From assembly GCF_022179805.1 (NCBI RefSeq), contig NZ_BPUO01000024.1, forward strand, positions 1-64,000: a stretch of DNA of 64,000 nucleotides, given 5' to 3'. Of this stretch, positions 34,530 through 42,975 are shown in pieces. Position 1 is the first letter of the stretch. Each line of letters opens with the position of its first letter. The translations under genes were made by a program, and so were the position numbers. This stretch comes from Cupriavidus pauculus. Lineage in GTDB: Bacteria; Pseudomonadota; Gammaproteobacteria; Burkholderiales; Burkholderiaceae. The notes below the pieces were generated by a model that saw only the letters and a list, made by a program, of their open reading frames with translations, was not told the origin of the DNA and ran no database searches.

Positions 34530-34562
34530 GCTCCCCTCGCCCGCATAGCGGGAGAGGGGAGC
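34530..34562. repeat. Dispersed CCCCTC/GAGGGG palindrome followed by an A-rich tract
   Basis: A 15-bp stem with one mismatch (34530-34544 with 34548-34562, loop ATA), using the same GCTCCCCTC/GAGGGGAGC arms as the repeats at 46076-46205. It is followed by eight A and an unusually A-rich stretch to about 34598. For a plus-strand transcript the tail is A, not T, so it is not a normal terminator. The gap to the aldehyde dehydrogenase holds nothing else. Confidence 0.6.
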
Positions 34563-34703
34563 AAAAAAAAGACAAAACAAAAAGCAAAAAACAAACACCC
34601 CAGCTACCAGCGTTTAGCCCGGCCTAAACGTTCGTATGGCTAGCCAGCGCGCCACCAGCAGCCTATCGTGTCGGCAACGCAACCCTCATTGCCCCCACAC
34701 ACC

Positions 34704-36125
34704 ATGCATTCCATCGACCAGGTCTACATTGACGGCGCGTTTGTCACGCCAAACGGCGAAGAACGCTTCGCGCTGTTCAACCCCGCCACCGAGGCCGTGA
34801 TTGGCCATGTACGACTGGCTGACGAAGTGGACGCGACCCGCGCCGTGGCGGCGGCCCGGCGCGCGTTTCCGGCGTTTTCCCGCACACCGGTGCGCGAGCG
34901 CGCCGATATGCTGATGGCCATGCATGCGGCAGTGCTGGCGCGCGAGGACGATCTGCTCGATGCCATCGTCGAGGAATACGGCGCCCCGGCTTCGCGCGCA
35001 CGCTGGATGGCGCGCCATGCCAGCGAGGTGCTGCGTGACGCCGCACGCGTGGCCGAAGGCTATGCCTTCACGCGCCGCATGGGCACGTCGGACGTGATCA
35101 TGCAGCCAATCGGCGTGGCCGGGCTGATCACGCCCTGGAACAACGACGCTGGCTTCATCGCCGGCAAGCTTGCGGCGGCGCTGGCGGCTGGCTGCACCGC
35201 CGTGGTCAAGCCCAGCGAGATGAGCGCGCTGCAGACGCGCGTCGTGACCGATGCGCTGCACGCGGCCGGCTTGCCGCCGGGCGTGTTCAACATCGTGACC
35301 GGTCGCGGCGACACCGTGGGCACGGCCATTACCTCGCATCCCGATGTGGTGAAGCTGTCGTTCACGGGATCCACGGCGGTGGGCAAGCAGATTCTGCGCA
35401 ACGCGGCCGATTCGCTCAAGCGTACGACGCTGGAGCTGGGCGGCAAGTCGCCGGTGGTGGTGCTCGACGATGCCAACCTCGACCAGGCCGTGCCGCTGGC
35501 CATGCAGGCCGGCTTCATGAACAGCGGGCAAGCCTGCATCGCCGGCACGCGCATCCTGGTGCCCGAAGCGATGGCCGGCGAGTTCGAGCGGCGCGTGGCG
35601 GCGGCGGTGGCCGATATTCGTGCGGGCGATCCGCGCGATGCGGCCACCACGATCGGGCCGATGGTCAGCCAGAAGCAGTGGGATCGCGTGCAGCGCTATA
35701 TCGGCATCGGCATCGAAGAAGGCGCGCGCGTGATCGCGGGTGGCGCGGGCCGACCCGAAGGCATCGAGGCGGGCTGGTTCGTGCGGCCGACCGTGTTCGC
35801 CGATGTCACCAACGACATGACGATCGCGCGCGAGGAGATCTTCGGGCCGGTGCTGTCGATCCTGACCTATCGCGACCTCAACGAAGCGGTGGCCATCGCC
35901 AACGACACGCCGTACGGACTGCAGGCATACGTGCTGTCCGCCGACATGGCGCGGGCGCGCGACGTGGCGACGCGCATCGATGCGGGCCGCGTGCTCGTGA
36001 ATACCGTGTCGCACGATCCGGCCGCGCCGTTCGGTGGCTTCAAGCAGTCGGGGATCGGACGCGAATATGGCGCTTTCGGCCTGGAGGCGTTCCTGGAGCC
36101 AAAAGCGGTGCTCGGGGTGGCGTAG
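34704..36125 (+). CDS. NAD(P)-dependent aldehyde dehydrogenase
   Basis: A 473-residue aldehyde dehydrogenase oxidising an aldehyde to the acid. The general base Glu244 in LELGGKSP and the nucleophile Cys278 in NSGQACIAGTR are present, as are the cofactor-binding FTGSTAVG and the C-terminal FGGFKQSGIGRE. I prefer the ATG at 34704 (MHSIDQVYIDG); a GTG at 34668 would add 12 residues. Neither has a strong ribosome site. It follows the P450 fusion on the same strand after about 195 nt and may oxidise the aldehyde released by P450 dealkylation. Confidence 0.92.
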   Translation: MHSIDQVYIDGAFVTPNGEERFALFNPATEAVIGHVRLADEVDATRAVAAARRAFPAFSRTPVRERADMLMAMHAAVLAREDDLLDAIVEEYGAPASRARWMARHASEVLRDAARVAEGYAFTRRMGTSDVIMQPIGVAGLITPWNNDAGFIAGKLAAALAAGCTAVVKPSEMSALQTRVVTDALHAAGLPPGVFNIVTGRGDTVGTAITSHPDVVKLSFTGSTAVGKQILRNAADSLKRTTLELGGKSPVVVLDDANLDQAVPLAMQAGFMNSGQACIAGTRILVPEAMAGEFERRVAAAVADIRAGDPRDAATTIGPMVSQKQWDRVQRYIGIGIEEGARVIAGGAGRPEGIEAGWFVRPTVFADVTNDMTIAREEIFGPVLSILTYRDLNEAVAIANDTPYGLQAYVLSADMARARDVATRIDAGRVLVNTVSHDPAAPFGGFKQSGIGREYGAFGLEAFLEPKAVLGVA

Positions 36126-36218
36126 GGGAGCAGTACCAGTGCAGTGCAGCACTGTCCGAAATGCCTGCCTTCGGCAAGTTTGGTTCGCTACCGCACACAA
36201 CCGGGGATTAACGGCACA

Positions 36219-37283
36219 CTAACGCCGGAACCACAAGACCGATAGCGCACATGCGATGACAAGCAACGCTACCGCCACTGCGGCGAACAGCGCGCTGACT
36301 TCGGTTTCCTTGCGCTCCAGCGCAAAGCGCGCGCTGAGCTGCCGGTAGACGCGGCTCAGGTCGGCGGCCGACCCCGCCTGGAAGTACTCGCCGCCGGTCA
36401 GCGTGGCTACCGCGCGCAACGCGGGTTCGTCCAGCTGCATGAAGTACGACAGCATCGGTTCGCCCGCCACACCGCCCTGCGCCGACCCGAATCCCACGGT
36501 ATAGACCCGCACGCCACGCTGCGCGGCCATGCGCGCGGCATCGATCGGATCCGGGCCGGTGGTGCGGCGCCCATCACTGAGCAGGATCACGGCGCCGTGG
36601 CGGTAAGACCCCGGTTGCACCGGCGCCCGCTCGCGGGCGCGCTTGCGCACGGCATCGGCAGCGGCAGCCTCGTCGAGCGACGTGGACGGCCGCGCGCCCA
36701 CCGGCGCCCCATCGTTGAACAGCACCGCTTCCAGGTCGATGCCATCGTCGGGAAACAGCACGGCCAGCGCCTGGATCAGTCCGCTGCCCGTTGCCGTGCC
36801 GCGCTGCAGTTGAAAGCGGTCAAGTGCATCAAGCATGTCCTGCCGGTTATCGGTCGGTGACAGCACTTCGGCGGCGGTGGCGGCAAACGAGACGATACCC
36901 AGGCGCACGCTGGACGGCAGCCCCGTTACCAGCTCGCGCGCGGCCTGCTGGGCGGCGGCGATGCGGGTAGGAGCGACGTCGTTGGCTTCCATGCTGCGCG
37001 ACACGTCCATCGCCAGCACCAGCGTGATGGTGTCGGAAGGCAGGGTGACGGTGGCGCTGGGGCGCGCGCAGGCCAGCAAGGCGGCACCTAGCGCGATGAG
37101 GAAAAGTGCGGGTGGGATGTGGCGCCGCAGGCGTTGGCGGGGCCCCATGGCGGCGCGCGGTAATGCAAGGCTCGCATACACAAGGGCCGCCTTCTTGCGC
37201 CGTGCGATCAGATAGACGTAGATCGCCGCCAGTAGCGGCAGCAATAGCAGCAGCCAGAGCATTTGCGGCCAGAGAAACTGCAT
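36219..37283 (-). CDS. BatA-like von Willebrand factor A membrane protein
   Basis: A 354-residue membrane-anchored VWA protein. Two N-terminal helices (about 4-26 and 58-72), a VWA domain with an intact metal site DVSRSM (Asp93, Ser95, Ser97), and a C-terminal helix (about 330-350) match the BatA/BatB layout. The start has AAGGAG. It is transcribed away from the S1C protease/MoxR operon, with only 74 bp between, although its usual partners (MoxR, DUF58, second VWA) are on the other strand. Such proteins act with MoxR ATPases in envelope stress or assembly; the exact job is not known. Confidence 0.88.
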   Translation of the reverse strand: MQFLWPQMLWLLLLLPLLAAIYVYLIARRKKAALVYASLALPRAAMGPRQRLRRHIPPALFLIALGAALLACARPSATVTLPSDTITLVLAMDVSRSMEANDVAPTRIAAAQQAARELVTGLPSSVRLGIVSFAATAAEVLSPTDNRQDMLDALDRFQLQRGTATGSGLIQALAVLFPDDGIDLEAVLFNDGAPVGARPSTSLDEAAAADAVRKRARERAPVQPGSYRHGAVILLSDGRRTTGPDPIDAARMAAQRGVRVYTVGFGSAQGGVAGEPMLSYFMQLDEPALRAVATLTGGEYFQAGSAADLSRVYRQLSARFALERKETEVSALFAAVAVALLVIACALSVLWFRR

Positions 37284-37357
37284 GCCCTGCTCCTTGGCGC
37301 AGTGGGTAAGAGGATGGTACTGTATTTTTTAAGACGCGACGTCAACCAGGGGCAGCG

Positions 37358-38281
37358 ATGAAACGCGTGACGATCTACGGAATGGTTTCGGCGGCCGTTG
37401 TCCTGGTGGTCGCGGCTGGCGTGGGGTTCGCGTGGCTGTCGCAGCCACCGCCACGCAAGCTCACGCAAGCCGACATCGACGCCGCCGTGCTGCACACGCT
37501 GCAGACCAAGACCCTGCCCTCGCAGACCGCCCGCGCCGCCGAGGCCATCCGCGAATCGGTCGTGGAAATCCGCAGCTTCGCCCCCGAGAAACCACCCGAA
37601 CCGCCCTCCGCTGGCCCCCGGGGCAAGCGCGAGCCGCCTGACGGCAAGAACAAGACCACACCGAAATCGCCCCCGGCGCCGCGCGACGAGGCAGCCGCCG
37701 TGGACCCGCCCAAGGGCCGCGAGCAACCCGAGCCCAGGTCGGAGGCACGCCACATCGGCTCGGGCGTGGTGGTGACCGAAAGCGGCACCATCATCACCAA
37801 CTACCACGTGGTGGCCGACGCCCGACGGCTCGAAGTCAGGTTCCACAACGGCCAGACGTCCGAGGCAACGGTGCTGCAGGCCATGCCGGAAAAGGACCTG
37901 GCCATCGTCCAGCCCAGGTCGATTCCCGATGACCTGCCGGCGGCCACGCTGGGCTCCAGCCAGGAGCTGACGCCCGGCATGGAGGTGGTGGCGGTGGGCT
38001 TTCCGTTCGGCATCGGCCCGTCGGTATCGTCCGGCGTGATCTCCGGGCTCGACCGCCAGTTCGTGTCGCCCGACCGCAAGCAGAACCTGGACAAGCTTAT
38101 CCAGTTCGATGCCGCCGTCAATCCCGGCAACTCGGGCGGCCCGCTGGTGAACCTGAACGGCGAGGTGGTGGGCATCGTCACCGCCATCCTCAACCCCAAC
38201 CCGAGCGGCACTTTCCTCGGCATCGGCTTTGCCATCACCATCGAGAGCGCCGGCATGGCGCTTGGATCCTCACCCTTCTGA
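37358..38281 (+). CDS. S1C trypsin-like serine protease without a PDZ domain
   Basis: A 307-residue periplasmic protease of the HtrA/DegP type anchored by an N-terminal helix (about 8-27). A Pro- and Lys-rich linker covers about 75-128. The catalytic triad is complete: His150 (NYHVVADA), Asp180 (EKDLAIVQ) and Ser259 (NPGNSGGPLV). The protein ends right after the protease fold, so there is no PDZ domain to recognise misfolded C-termini. It is the first gene of an apparent four-gene operon with moxR, DUF58 and VWA genes (14-nt gap to moxR), suggesting envelope quality control. Confidence 0.9.
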   Translation: MKRVTIYGMVSAAVVLVVAAGVGFAWLSQPPPRKLTQADIDAAVLHTLQTKTLPSQTARAAEAIRESVVEIRSFAPEKPPEPPSAGPRGKREPPDGKNKTTPKSPPAPRDEAAAVDPPKGREQPEPRSEARHIGSGVVVTESGTIITNYHVVADARRLEVRFHNGQTSEATVLQAMPEKDLAIVQPRSIPDDLPAATLGSSQELTPGMEVVAVGFPFGIGPSVSSGVISGLDRQFVSPDRKQNLDKLIQFDAAVNPGNSGGPLVNLNGEVVGIVTAILNPNPSGTFLGIGFAITIESAGMALGSSPF

Positions 38282-38295
38282 CAACGCGGAGGCCT

Positions 38296-39309
38296 ATGAA
38301 CGACCAAGCCCGGGGCGCCAGCGACAGCGCCGACCTGATGGAACGCCTGCTGTACGAGGTGAAACGCGTGGTGGTGGGACAGGACCATTTCCTGGAGCGG
38401 GTGCTGGTGGCCATGCTGGCCGGCGGCCACCTGCTCGTGGAAGGTGTGCCCGGCCTGGCCAAGACGCTGACGATCAACACGCTGGCGCGCACCATGAGCG
38501 GGTCGTTCAAGCGCATCCAGTTCACGCCCGACCTGCTGCCGGCCGACCTGATCGGCACGCGCATGTACAACCAGGGCACCGGCGAGTTTTCCACGGTGCG
38601 CGGGCCGGTGTTCGCCAACCTGCTGCTGGCCGATGAAATCAACCGCGCCCCGGCCAAGGTGCAGAGCGCGCTGCTGGAAGTGATGCAGGAGCGGCAGGTG
38701 ACGATTGCCGGCGAGACGCATCCGGTGCCGATGCCCTTCCTGGTCATGGCCACGCAGAATCCGATCGAGACCGAGGGCACCTACCCGCTGCCCGAAGCCC
38801 AGGTGGACCGCTTCATGATGAAGGTGCTGGTGGGCTACCCCAGCGAGGAAGAAGAGGTGGTGATCGTCAACCGCGTGACCGGCCCGCGCATCGGCGTCAA
38901 TGCAATTGCCACGCCCGAGCACCTGGCTGGCCTGCAGGACGAGTGCCGCAGGGTGTACGTGGACCCGGGCCTGATCCAGTACGCGGTACGCGTGGTGGCG
39001 GCCACGCGCAAACCCGCCAGCTATGGCCTGGAGGACCTAGACCGCTACGTGTCGTTCGGCGCCAGCCCGCGTGCCACCATCGGTCTGATCGAAGGCGCCC
39101 GCGCACTGGCCTTTCTGCGCGGCCGCGACTACGCGCTGCCCGAGGACGTGATCGATCTGGTGCCCGACGTGCTGCGCCATCGGCTGGTGCTGTCGTACGA
39201 GGCCATCTCCGATTCGGTGACGGCCGATCAACTGGTGGCCCGCATCCTGCAGGCACTGCCGGTACCCGAACGCCCGATGGAATCCCATGTTCGGGCGGCT
39301 GCGCGCTAA
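38296..39309 (+). CDS. MoxR-family AAA+ ATPase
   Basis: A 337-residue AAA+ ATPase. The Walker A motif is GVPGLAKT (50-57) and the Walker B region is LLADEINRAPAKVQSALLE. Sensor 1 (MATQNPIE) and YPLPEAQVDRF are also present. MoxR ATPases act as chaperones that activate or insert metal into client enzymes or VWA partners. It starts 14 nt after the protease gene with a GGAGG site and overlaps the DUF58 gene by 23 nt. Confidence 0.94.
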   Translation: MNDQARGASDSADLMERLLYEVKRVVVGQDHFLERVLVAMLAGGHLLVEGVPGLAKTLTINTLARTMSGSFKRIQFTPDLLPADLIGTRMYNQGTGEFSTVRGPVFANLLLADEINRAPAKVQSALLEVMQERQVTIAGETHPVPMPFLVMATQNPIETEGTYPLPEAQVDRFMMKVLVGYPSEEEEVVIVNRVTGPRIGVNAIATPEHLAGLQDECRRVYVDPGLIQYAVRVVAATRKPASYGLEDLDRYVSFGASPRATIGLIEGARALAFLRGRDYALPEDVIDLVPDVLRHRLVLSYEAISDSVTADQLVARILQALPVPERPMESHVRAAAR

Positions 39310-40300
39310 GTCCCGGCCCGGCCCGGTCGCCGTCGTACCCGGCAGCGGGGCCGTGCGCGTGGGCGCCGCCCAGACCGATGCGCTGCTGCGTCGGCTGGAA
39401 TGGACGGTCGCGCGCCGGCTGGACGGCCTGCTGCAAGGCGACTACCGCACGCTGTTCCGCGGCTTCGGGCTGGACCTGGCGGACCTGCGCGAATACCACC
39501 CCGGCGACGACGTGCGGCATATCGACTGGAATGTCACCGCCCGGCTGCAGACGCCGCATGTGCGCGAGTACCAGGAAGATCGGGAGGTCGCGGCGTGGTT
39601 CCTGCTGGACCTGAGCGGATCGATCGACTTCGGCTCGGGCACCGTGCGCAAGCGCGACCTGCTGGCCGATTTCACCACGGTCATGGCGCTGCTGCTGACG
39701 CGCTACGGCAATCGCGTGGGCACTGTGCTTTATGGCGGTGGGACTGGCGGCGCGAAGGAGGCTCCTGCCGACGCCTCGGTCATTCCGGCGCGCGCCGGAC
39801 GCCGGCACCTGCTGCATTTGCTGGACCGCATGCACGCCACGCCCGCCGCATCGCCGGGCGACACCCGGCTGCGCGATCTGCTGGAGCGCGCGCGCACCGT
39901 GGCCAAGCGCCGCTCGGTCATGTTCGTCGTATCCGATTTCATCAGCGCGCCCGGCTGGCAGGCGTCGCTGGCGCTGCTGGCACGGCGGCACGAGGTGGTG
40001 GCTGTGCGGCTGGTCGACCCGCTGGAACTGGCGCTGCCGGACCTGGGCGTCGTCGTGATGCAGGACGCCGAGACCGGCGAGCAGATGTTCGTCGACACCC
40101 ATGACAAGGGCTTTCGCAAGCGCTTTGCCGCGATGGCCGAAGCACGCGAGGAGGAATTGCGCCTGGGCTTTGCCCGCAGTGGCGTGGACTGCCTGACGCT
40201 GTCCACCGATACCCGCCTGGACCTGGCGCTGCTGCAATTTGCCCGCCAGCGCAGCACCCGCCTTGGGGTGGCCCGGGCCACGGCGCGGGGGGTCGCATGA
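39287..40300 (+). CDS. DUF58-domain protein
   Basis: A 337-residue protein whose core is the DUF58 (VWA-like) fold. The signature region GDDVRHIDWNVTARL (about residue 75) and the following EDREVAAWFLLDLSGSIDFGSG (about 97-118) are typical, and the metal site DLSGS is intact. DUF58 proteins are standard partners of MoxR ATPases. It overlaps moxR by 23 nt and the next VWA gene by 4 nt. The start at 39287 lies inside moxR. Confidence 0.9.
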   Translation: MFGRLRAKSRPGPVAVVPGSGAVRVGAAQTDALLRRLEWTVARRLDGLLQGDYRTLFRGFGLDLADLREYHPGDDVRHIDWNVTARLQTPHVREYQEDREVAAWFLLDLSGSIDFGSGTVRKRDLLADFTTVMALLLTRYGNRVGTVLYGGGTGGAKEAPADASVIPARAGRRHLLHLLDRMHATPAASPGDTRLRDLLERARTVAKRRSVMFVVSDFISAPGWQASLALLARRHEVVAVRLVDPLELALPDLGVVVMQDAETGEQMFVDTHDKGFRKRFAAMAEAREEELRLGFARSGVDCLTLSTDTRLDLALLQFARQRSTRLGVARATARGVA

Positions 40301-41367
40301 TCGACGTGATCAGCCGGCTGCCTGTCTTCAGCTTCCTGTGGCCCGCGATGCTGTGGCTGCTGGCACTGGTGCTGCTGCTGGGCGCCGGCTACGTGTGGCT
40401 CGACGCGCGCCGCCGACGTGCGGCCGCGCACTACCCGGCGCTGCGCATGTCCGCCACCGGAGCCGCCGGGGCATCGACCAAGGCCGTGGCAGGCTGGCGC
40501 CGCCATGTGGCGCCGGTGCTGGCGCTGCTGGCCCTGGCTGCGCTGGTGGTAGCCGTGGCGCGGCCCCAGGCCGTGCTGACGCTGCCGTCACGCATCGAGA
40601 CGGTCATCCTGGTCATCGACCTGTCAGGCAGCATGCGCGCGCAGGACATCAAGCCCAGCCGCCTGCGCGCGGCCCAGGGCGCGGCCAAGGTGCTGCTCGA
40701 TGCCCAGCCGGCGGGGGTGAGCATGGGCGTGGTGGCGATGGCCGGCACGGCGGCCGTGGCGCAGGCCCCGAGCCGCCGCAAGGACGATGTGGCCGCCGCC
40801 ATTGACAAGCTGCAGCCCCAGGGCGGCACGGCACTGGGCAATGGCCTGCTGATCGCGCTCACGACGCTGATGCCGCAACTGACCGACGACGCCGCGCGGC
40901 TCATGAATGACGACGCGCCGGGACCCAAGACCATGGCCCCGGACAGCGACGACAACGTGTTGCCTGGATCGTATGCCGCCGGCGCCATCGTGCTGTTCTC
41001 CGATGGCGAGAGCAATGCCGGCCCGGCCGCGCTGCAGGCCGCGCAACTGGCTGCCAGCCATGGCGTGCGCATCTACACGGTGGGCGTGGGCACGCTGGAA
41101 GGCGTGGTGCTGAAGGCGGACGGCTGGTCGGCGCGCGTCAAGCTCGACGAGCCGGTGCTGAAACAGGTGGCCGAGGCCACCGGTGCCGAATACTTCCGCC
41201 TGGAGGATGCGTCGCGCCTGAAGACCGTGTACCGCGCCATCAATGCCAAGCTGGCCCACGGCAAGCGCGACCAGGTGGAAGTCACGGCGTTCTTTGCCGC
41301 GCTGGGCGCGCTGCTGGCCACGTGCGCGGGGCTGCTGTCGCTGTGGTGGTTCGGACGCGTGCTGTAG
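40297..41367 (+). CDS. BatB-like VWA-domain membrane protein
   Basis: A 356-residue protein with N-terminal helices (about 13-33 and 71-88), a VWA domain with metal site DLSGSM (Asp108, Ser110, Ser112), and a C-terminal helix. It is a paralogue of the minus-strand VWA gene at 36219 (same topology, related TDNRQD/ and FSDGESNAGP-type motifs). It is coupled to DUF58 by an ATGA overlap and ends the operon. No DUF4381 or TPR gene, often seen in such clusters, is present. Confidence 0.9.
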   Translation: MIDVISRLPVFSFLWPAMLWLLALVLLLGAGYVWLDARRRRAAAHYPALRMSATGAAGASTKAVAGWRRHVAPVLALLALAALVVAVARPQAVLTLPSRIETVILVIDLSGSMRAQDIKPSRLRAAQGAAKVLLDAQPAGVSMGVVAMAGTAAVAQAPSRRKDDVAAAIDKLQPQGGTALGNGLLIALTTLMPQLTDDAARLMNDDAPGPKTMAPDSDDNVLPGSYAAGAIVLFSDGESNAGPAALQAAQLAASHGVRIYTVGVGTLEGVVLKADGWSARVKLDEPVLKQVAEATGAEYFRLEDASRLKTVYRAINAKLAHGKRDQVEVTAFFAALGALLATCAGLLSLWWFGRVL

Positions 41368-41404
41368 GTGTTGCTGCAGGTACGTTGGCGTGGACGGTGG
41401 CAGC

Positions 41405-42658
41405 TCAGGCCGGGTTCACGCAATCCTGCTCGGGCGCCACCGGGACGGTCGACGAGACGGTCGACGAGTCGGCCGGCTGCATGCTCGACGCGAGCACGAA
41501 CTGGTCGCGCCCCCGCTTCTTGGCCATGTAGAGCGCCCGGTCCGCATCGGCGAACAGATTGCGCCACAGGCCGTCGCGGCTCGACGATCCACCATGCAAC
41601 TGCGCGATGCCGATGCTGACACTGGCGTGGCCGCAGCCGGGGCCATCGCCCTCGGGCAGCGCAATCGCCCTGACCTTGCGCAGGATACGGTTGGCCAGCG
41701 CCGTGGCCTGGTGCTCGTCGGTATGCGGGCAGAGGATGCAGAACTCCTCGCCGCCGTAGCGCGCGGCAATGTCGGACGCGCGGCGGGAGTTGTCGAGCGC
41801 TGCCGCGATGTCGCGCAGCACCTGGTCGCCGGCATGGTGGCCGTGGCGGTCGTTGACCTGCTTGAAGTGGTCCACATCGATCACCAGGCACGACAGCGGA
41901 TCGCCGTCGCGCTGCCAGCGTGCCACCAGGCCGATGGCCATCATGTCCAGCGCGCCGCGATTTAGCAGGCCGGTCAGTGCATCGAGACGCGCGCCGCTTT
42001 CATTGCGGGCAATGATCTGCTCCATCGCCATCATGCTGAAGCCGAACAGCCCCAGCAGCACCGCCACCAGCGGCGCCAGAGGCCAGATCGAGGCACTGGT
42101 CTGCAGGAAGAACGGGGTGATCGCGGTGCCCTTGAAAGCGGCACCGTAGCTGAGTGCCGCCACCTGGGACCCCAGCAGCACGAGATGCGACGCCAGTACC
42201 AGCGGACCGCCAATGCTGGTGCGGCCACGGCGGCTGCGCAGCATCGTGACGATGGTACTGAACGAGATCATGGCCAGCATGCCGTAGGCCACGCCATGCA
42301 GCAGCAGGCGGCCGTCGGCCAGGCCCGTGGCGAGCACCAGCAGCACCAGCGTGGCCAGTCCGACGATGCGCAGCGGCAGCGCATGATCGGGCAGGCCATA
42401 GTAGACGCGCACGCCGCGATAGATCGTGAGCCGGCCGATCAGGTACGCACCGGCACCCAGCGCGGCAAGCTGGATCGAATCGCCGGCGGCACTGGCCGCC
42501 ACCACCAGCCCGGCGCCCGAGGCCACCACATGGCCAACGGCCCAGAGACGCCCCGCCGCGCTGGCGCGCAGCGCGAGCACCAGCCCCGCGGCCATGACCA
42601 GCGTGCTGGAGAAAACCACCATCATGACGACCAGAATCGTCTGCTGAGCCAGGTGCAC
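41405..42658 (-). CDS. Membrane-bound diguanylate cyclase
   Basis: A 417-residue protein with six or seven membrane helices in the first ~230 residues and a C-terminal GGDEF domain. The active site reads GGEEF (about residues 301-305), and an RASD inhibitory-site motif lies five residues before it, so the enzyme should make cyclic di-GMP and be product-inhibited. The membrane part resembles no sensory domain I can name. It is divergent from the Bug/CoA-transferase operon and convergent with the VWA operon. Confidence 0.92.
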   Translation of the reverse strand: MHLAQQTILVVMMVVFSSTLVMAAGLVLALRASAAGRLWAVGHVVASGAGLVVAASAAGDSIQLAALGAGAYLIGRLTIYRGVRVYYGLPDHALPLRIVGLATLVLLVLATGLADGRLLLHGVAYGMLAMISFSTIVTMLRSRRGRTSIGGPLVLASHLVLLGSQVAALSYGAAFKGTAITPFFLQTSASIWPLAPLVAVLLGLFGFSMMAMEQIIARNESGARLDALTGLLNRGALDMMAIGLVARWQRDGDPLSCLVIDVDHFKQVNDRHGHHAGDQVLRDIAAALDNSRRASDIAARYGGEEFCILCPHTDEHQATALANRILRKVRAIALPEGDGPGCGHASVSIGIAQLHGGSSSRDGLWRNLFADADRALYMAKKRGRDQFVLASSMQPADSSTVSSTVPVAPEQDCVNPA

Positions 42659-42975
42659 GGGAATCGTTTTCCTCTTAAAGCGACCGGAGGCGGCTGCCGT
42701 TATCCACGTTAACCCTCAATGGGCGACCAAAACGCGGACACGTTTGTTTGAAACGACGCAAAGCACGCATCATAGCCCGCGCGCCACGCATGGCGCACCC
42801 CCGGCAAGCCGGGTACGGCACCTGCGTGCCACCCTGGTTACCCCCACTTTCCCCGCCCGAAAATCCCCCGCACGCCTCCCGGCTTGACAGCCTCCCCCAT
42901 CGCTCCTATTCTCACGATCATTCCTTCTTTAAGATCGTTGTTCTATCTTACAGAACATCAGAAATGGAGACCTGC
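42659..42975. other. Divergent promoter region between the cyclase and a Bug operon
   Basis: About 317 bases without a gene. The left half is GC-rich without visible features. The right end is AT-richer and holds the palindrome at 42939-42957 directly before the Bug ribosome site. In-frame extensions of the Bug gene into this region have no start-site support. Confidence 0.5.
42939..42957. promoter_or_regulatory. Candidate IclR-type operator before a Bug/CoA-transferase operon
   Basis: TGTTCTATCTTACAGAACA (19 bp) has perfect 6-bp arms TGTTCT/AGAACA around a 7-nt spacer and ends 18 nt before the ATG. It matches the 19-bp site at 26387-26405 in 13 positions, including both ends. Its closeness to the start suggests repression. 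Confidence 0.55.

Noticed and set aside
34563..34600. A-rich tract after the P450 gene as a terminator
   Set aside because: The hairpin is followed by A rather than T on the plus strand, and no gene ends there on the minus strand.
34686..36200. A 504-residue minus-strand frame
   Set aside because: It is antisense to the aldehyde dehydrogenase, whose catalytic Glu and Cys are intact.
42748..42975. In-frame extension of the Bug receptor toward 42748
   Set aside because: It would place the operator palindrome inside the gene and a non-signal sequence before the signal peptide. The ATG at 42976 has the ribosome site.
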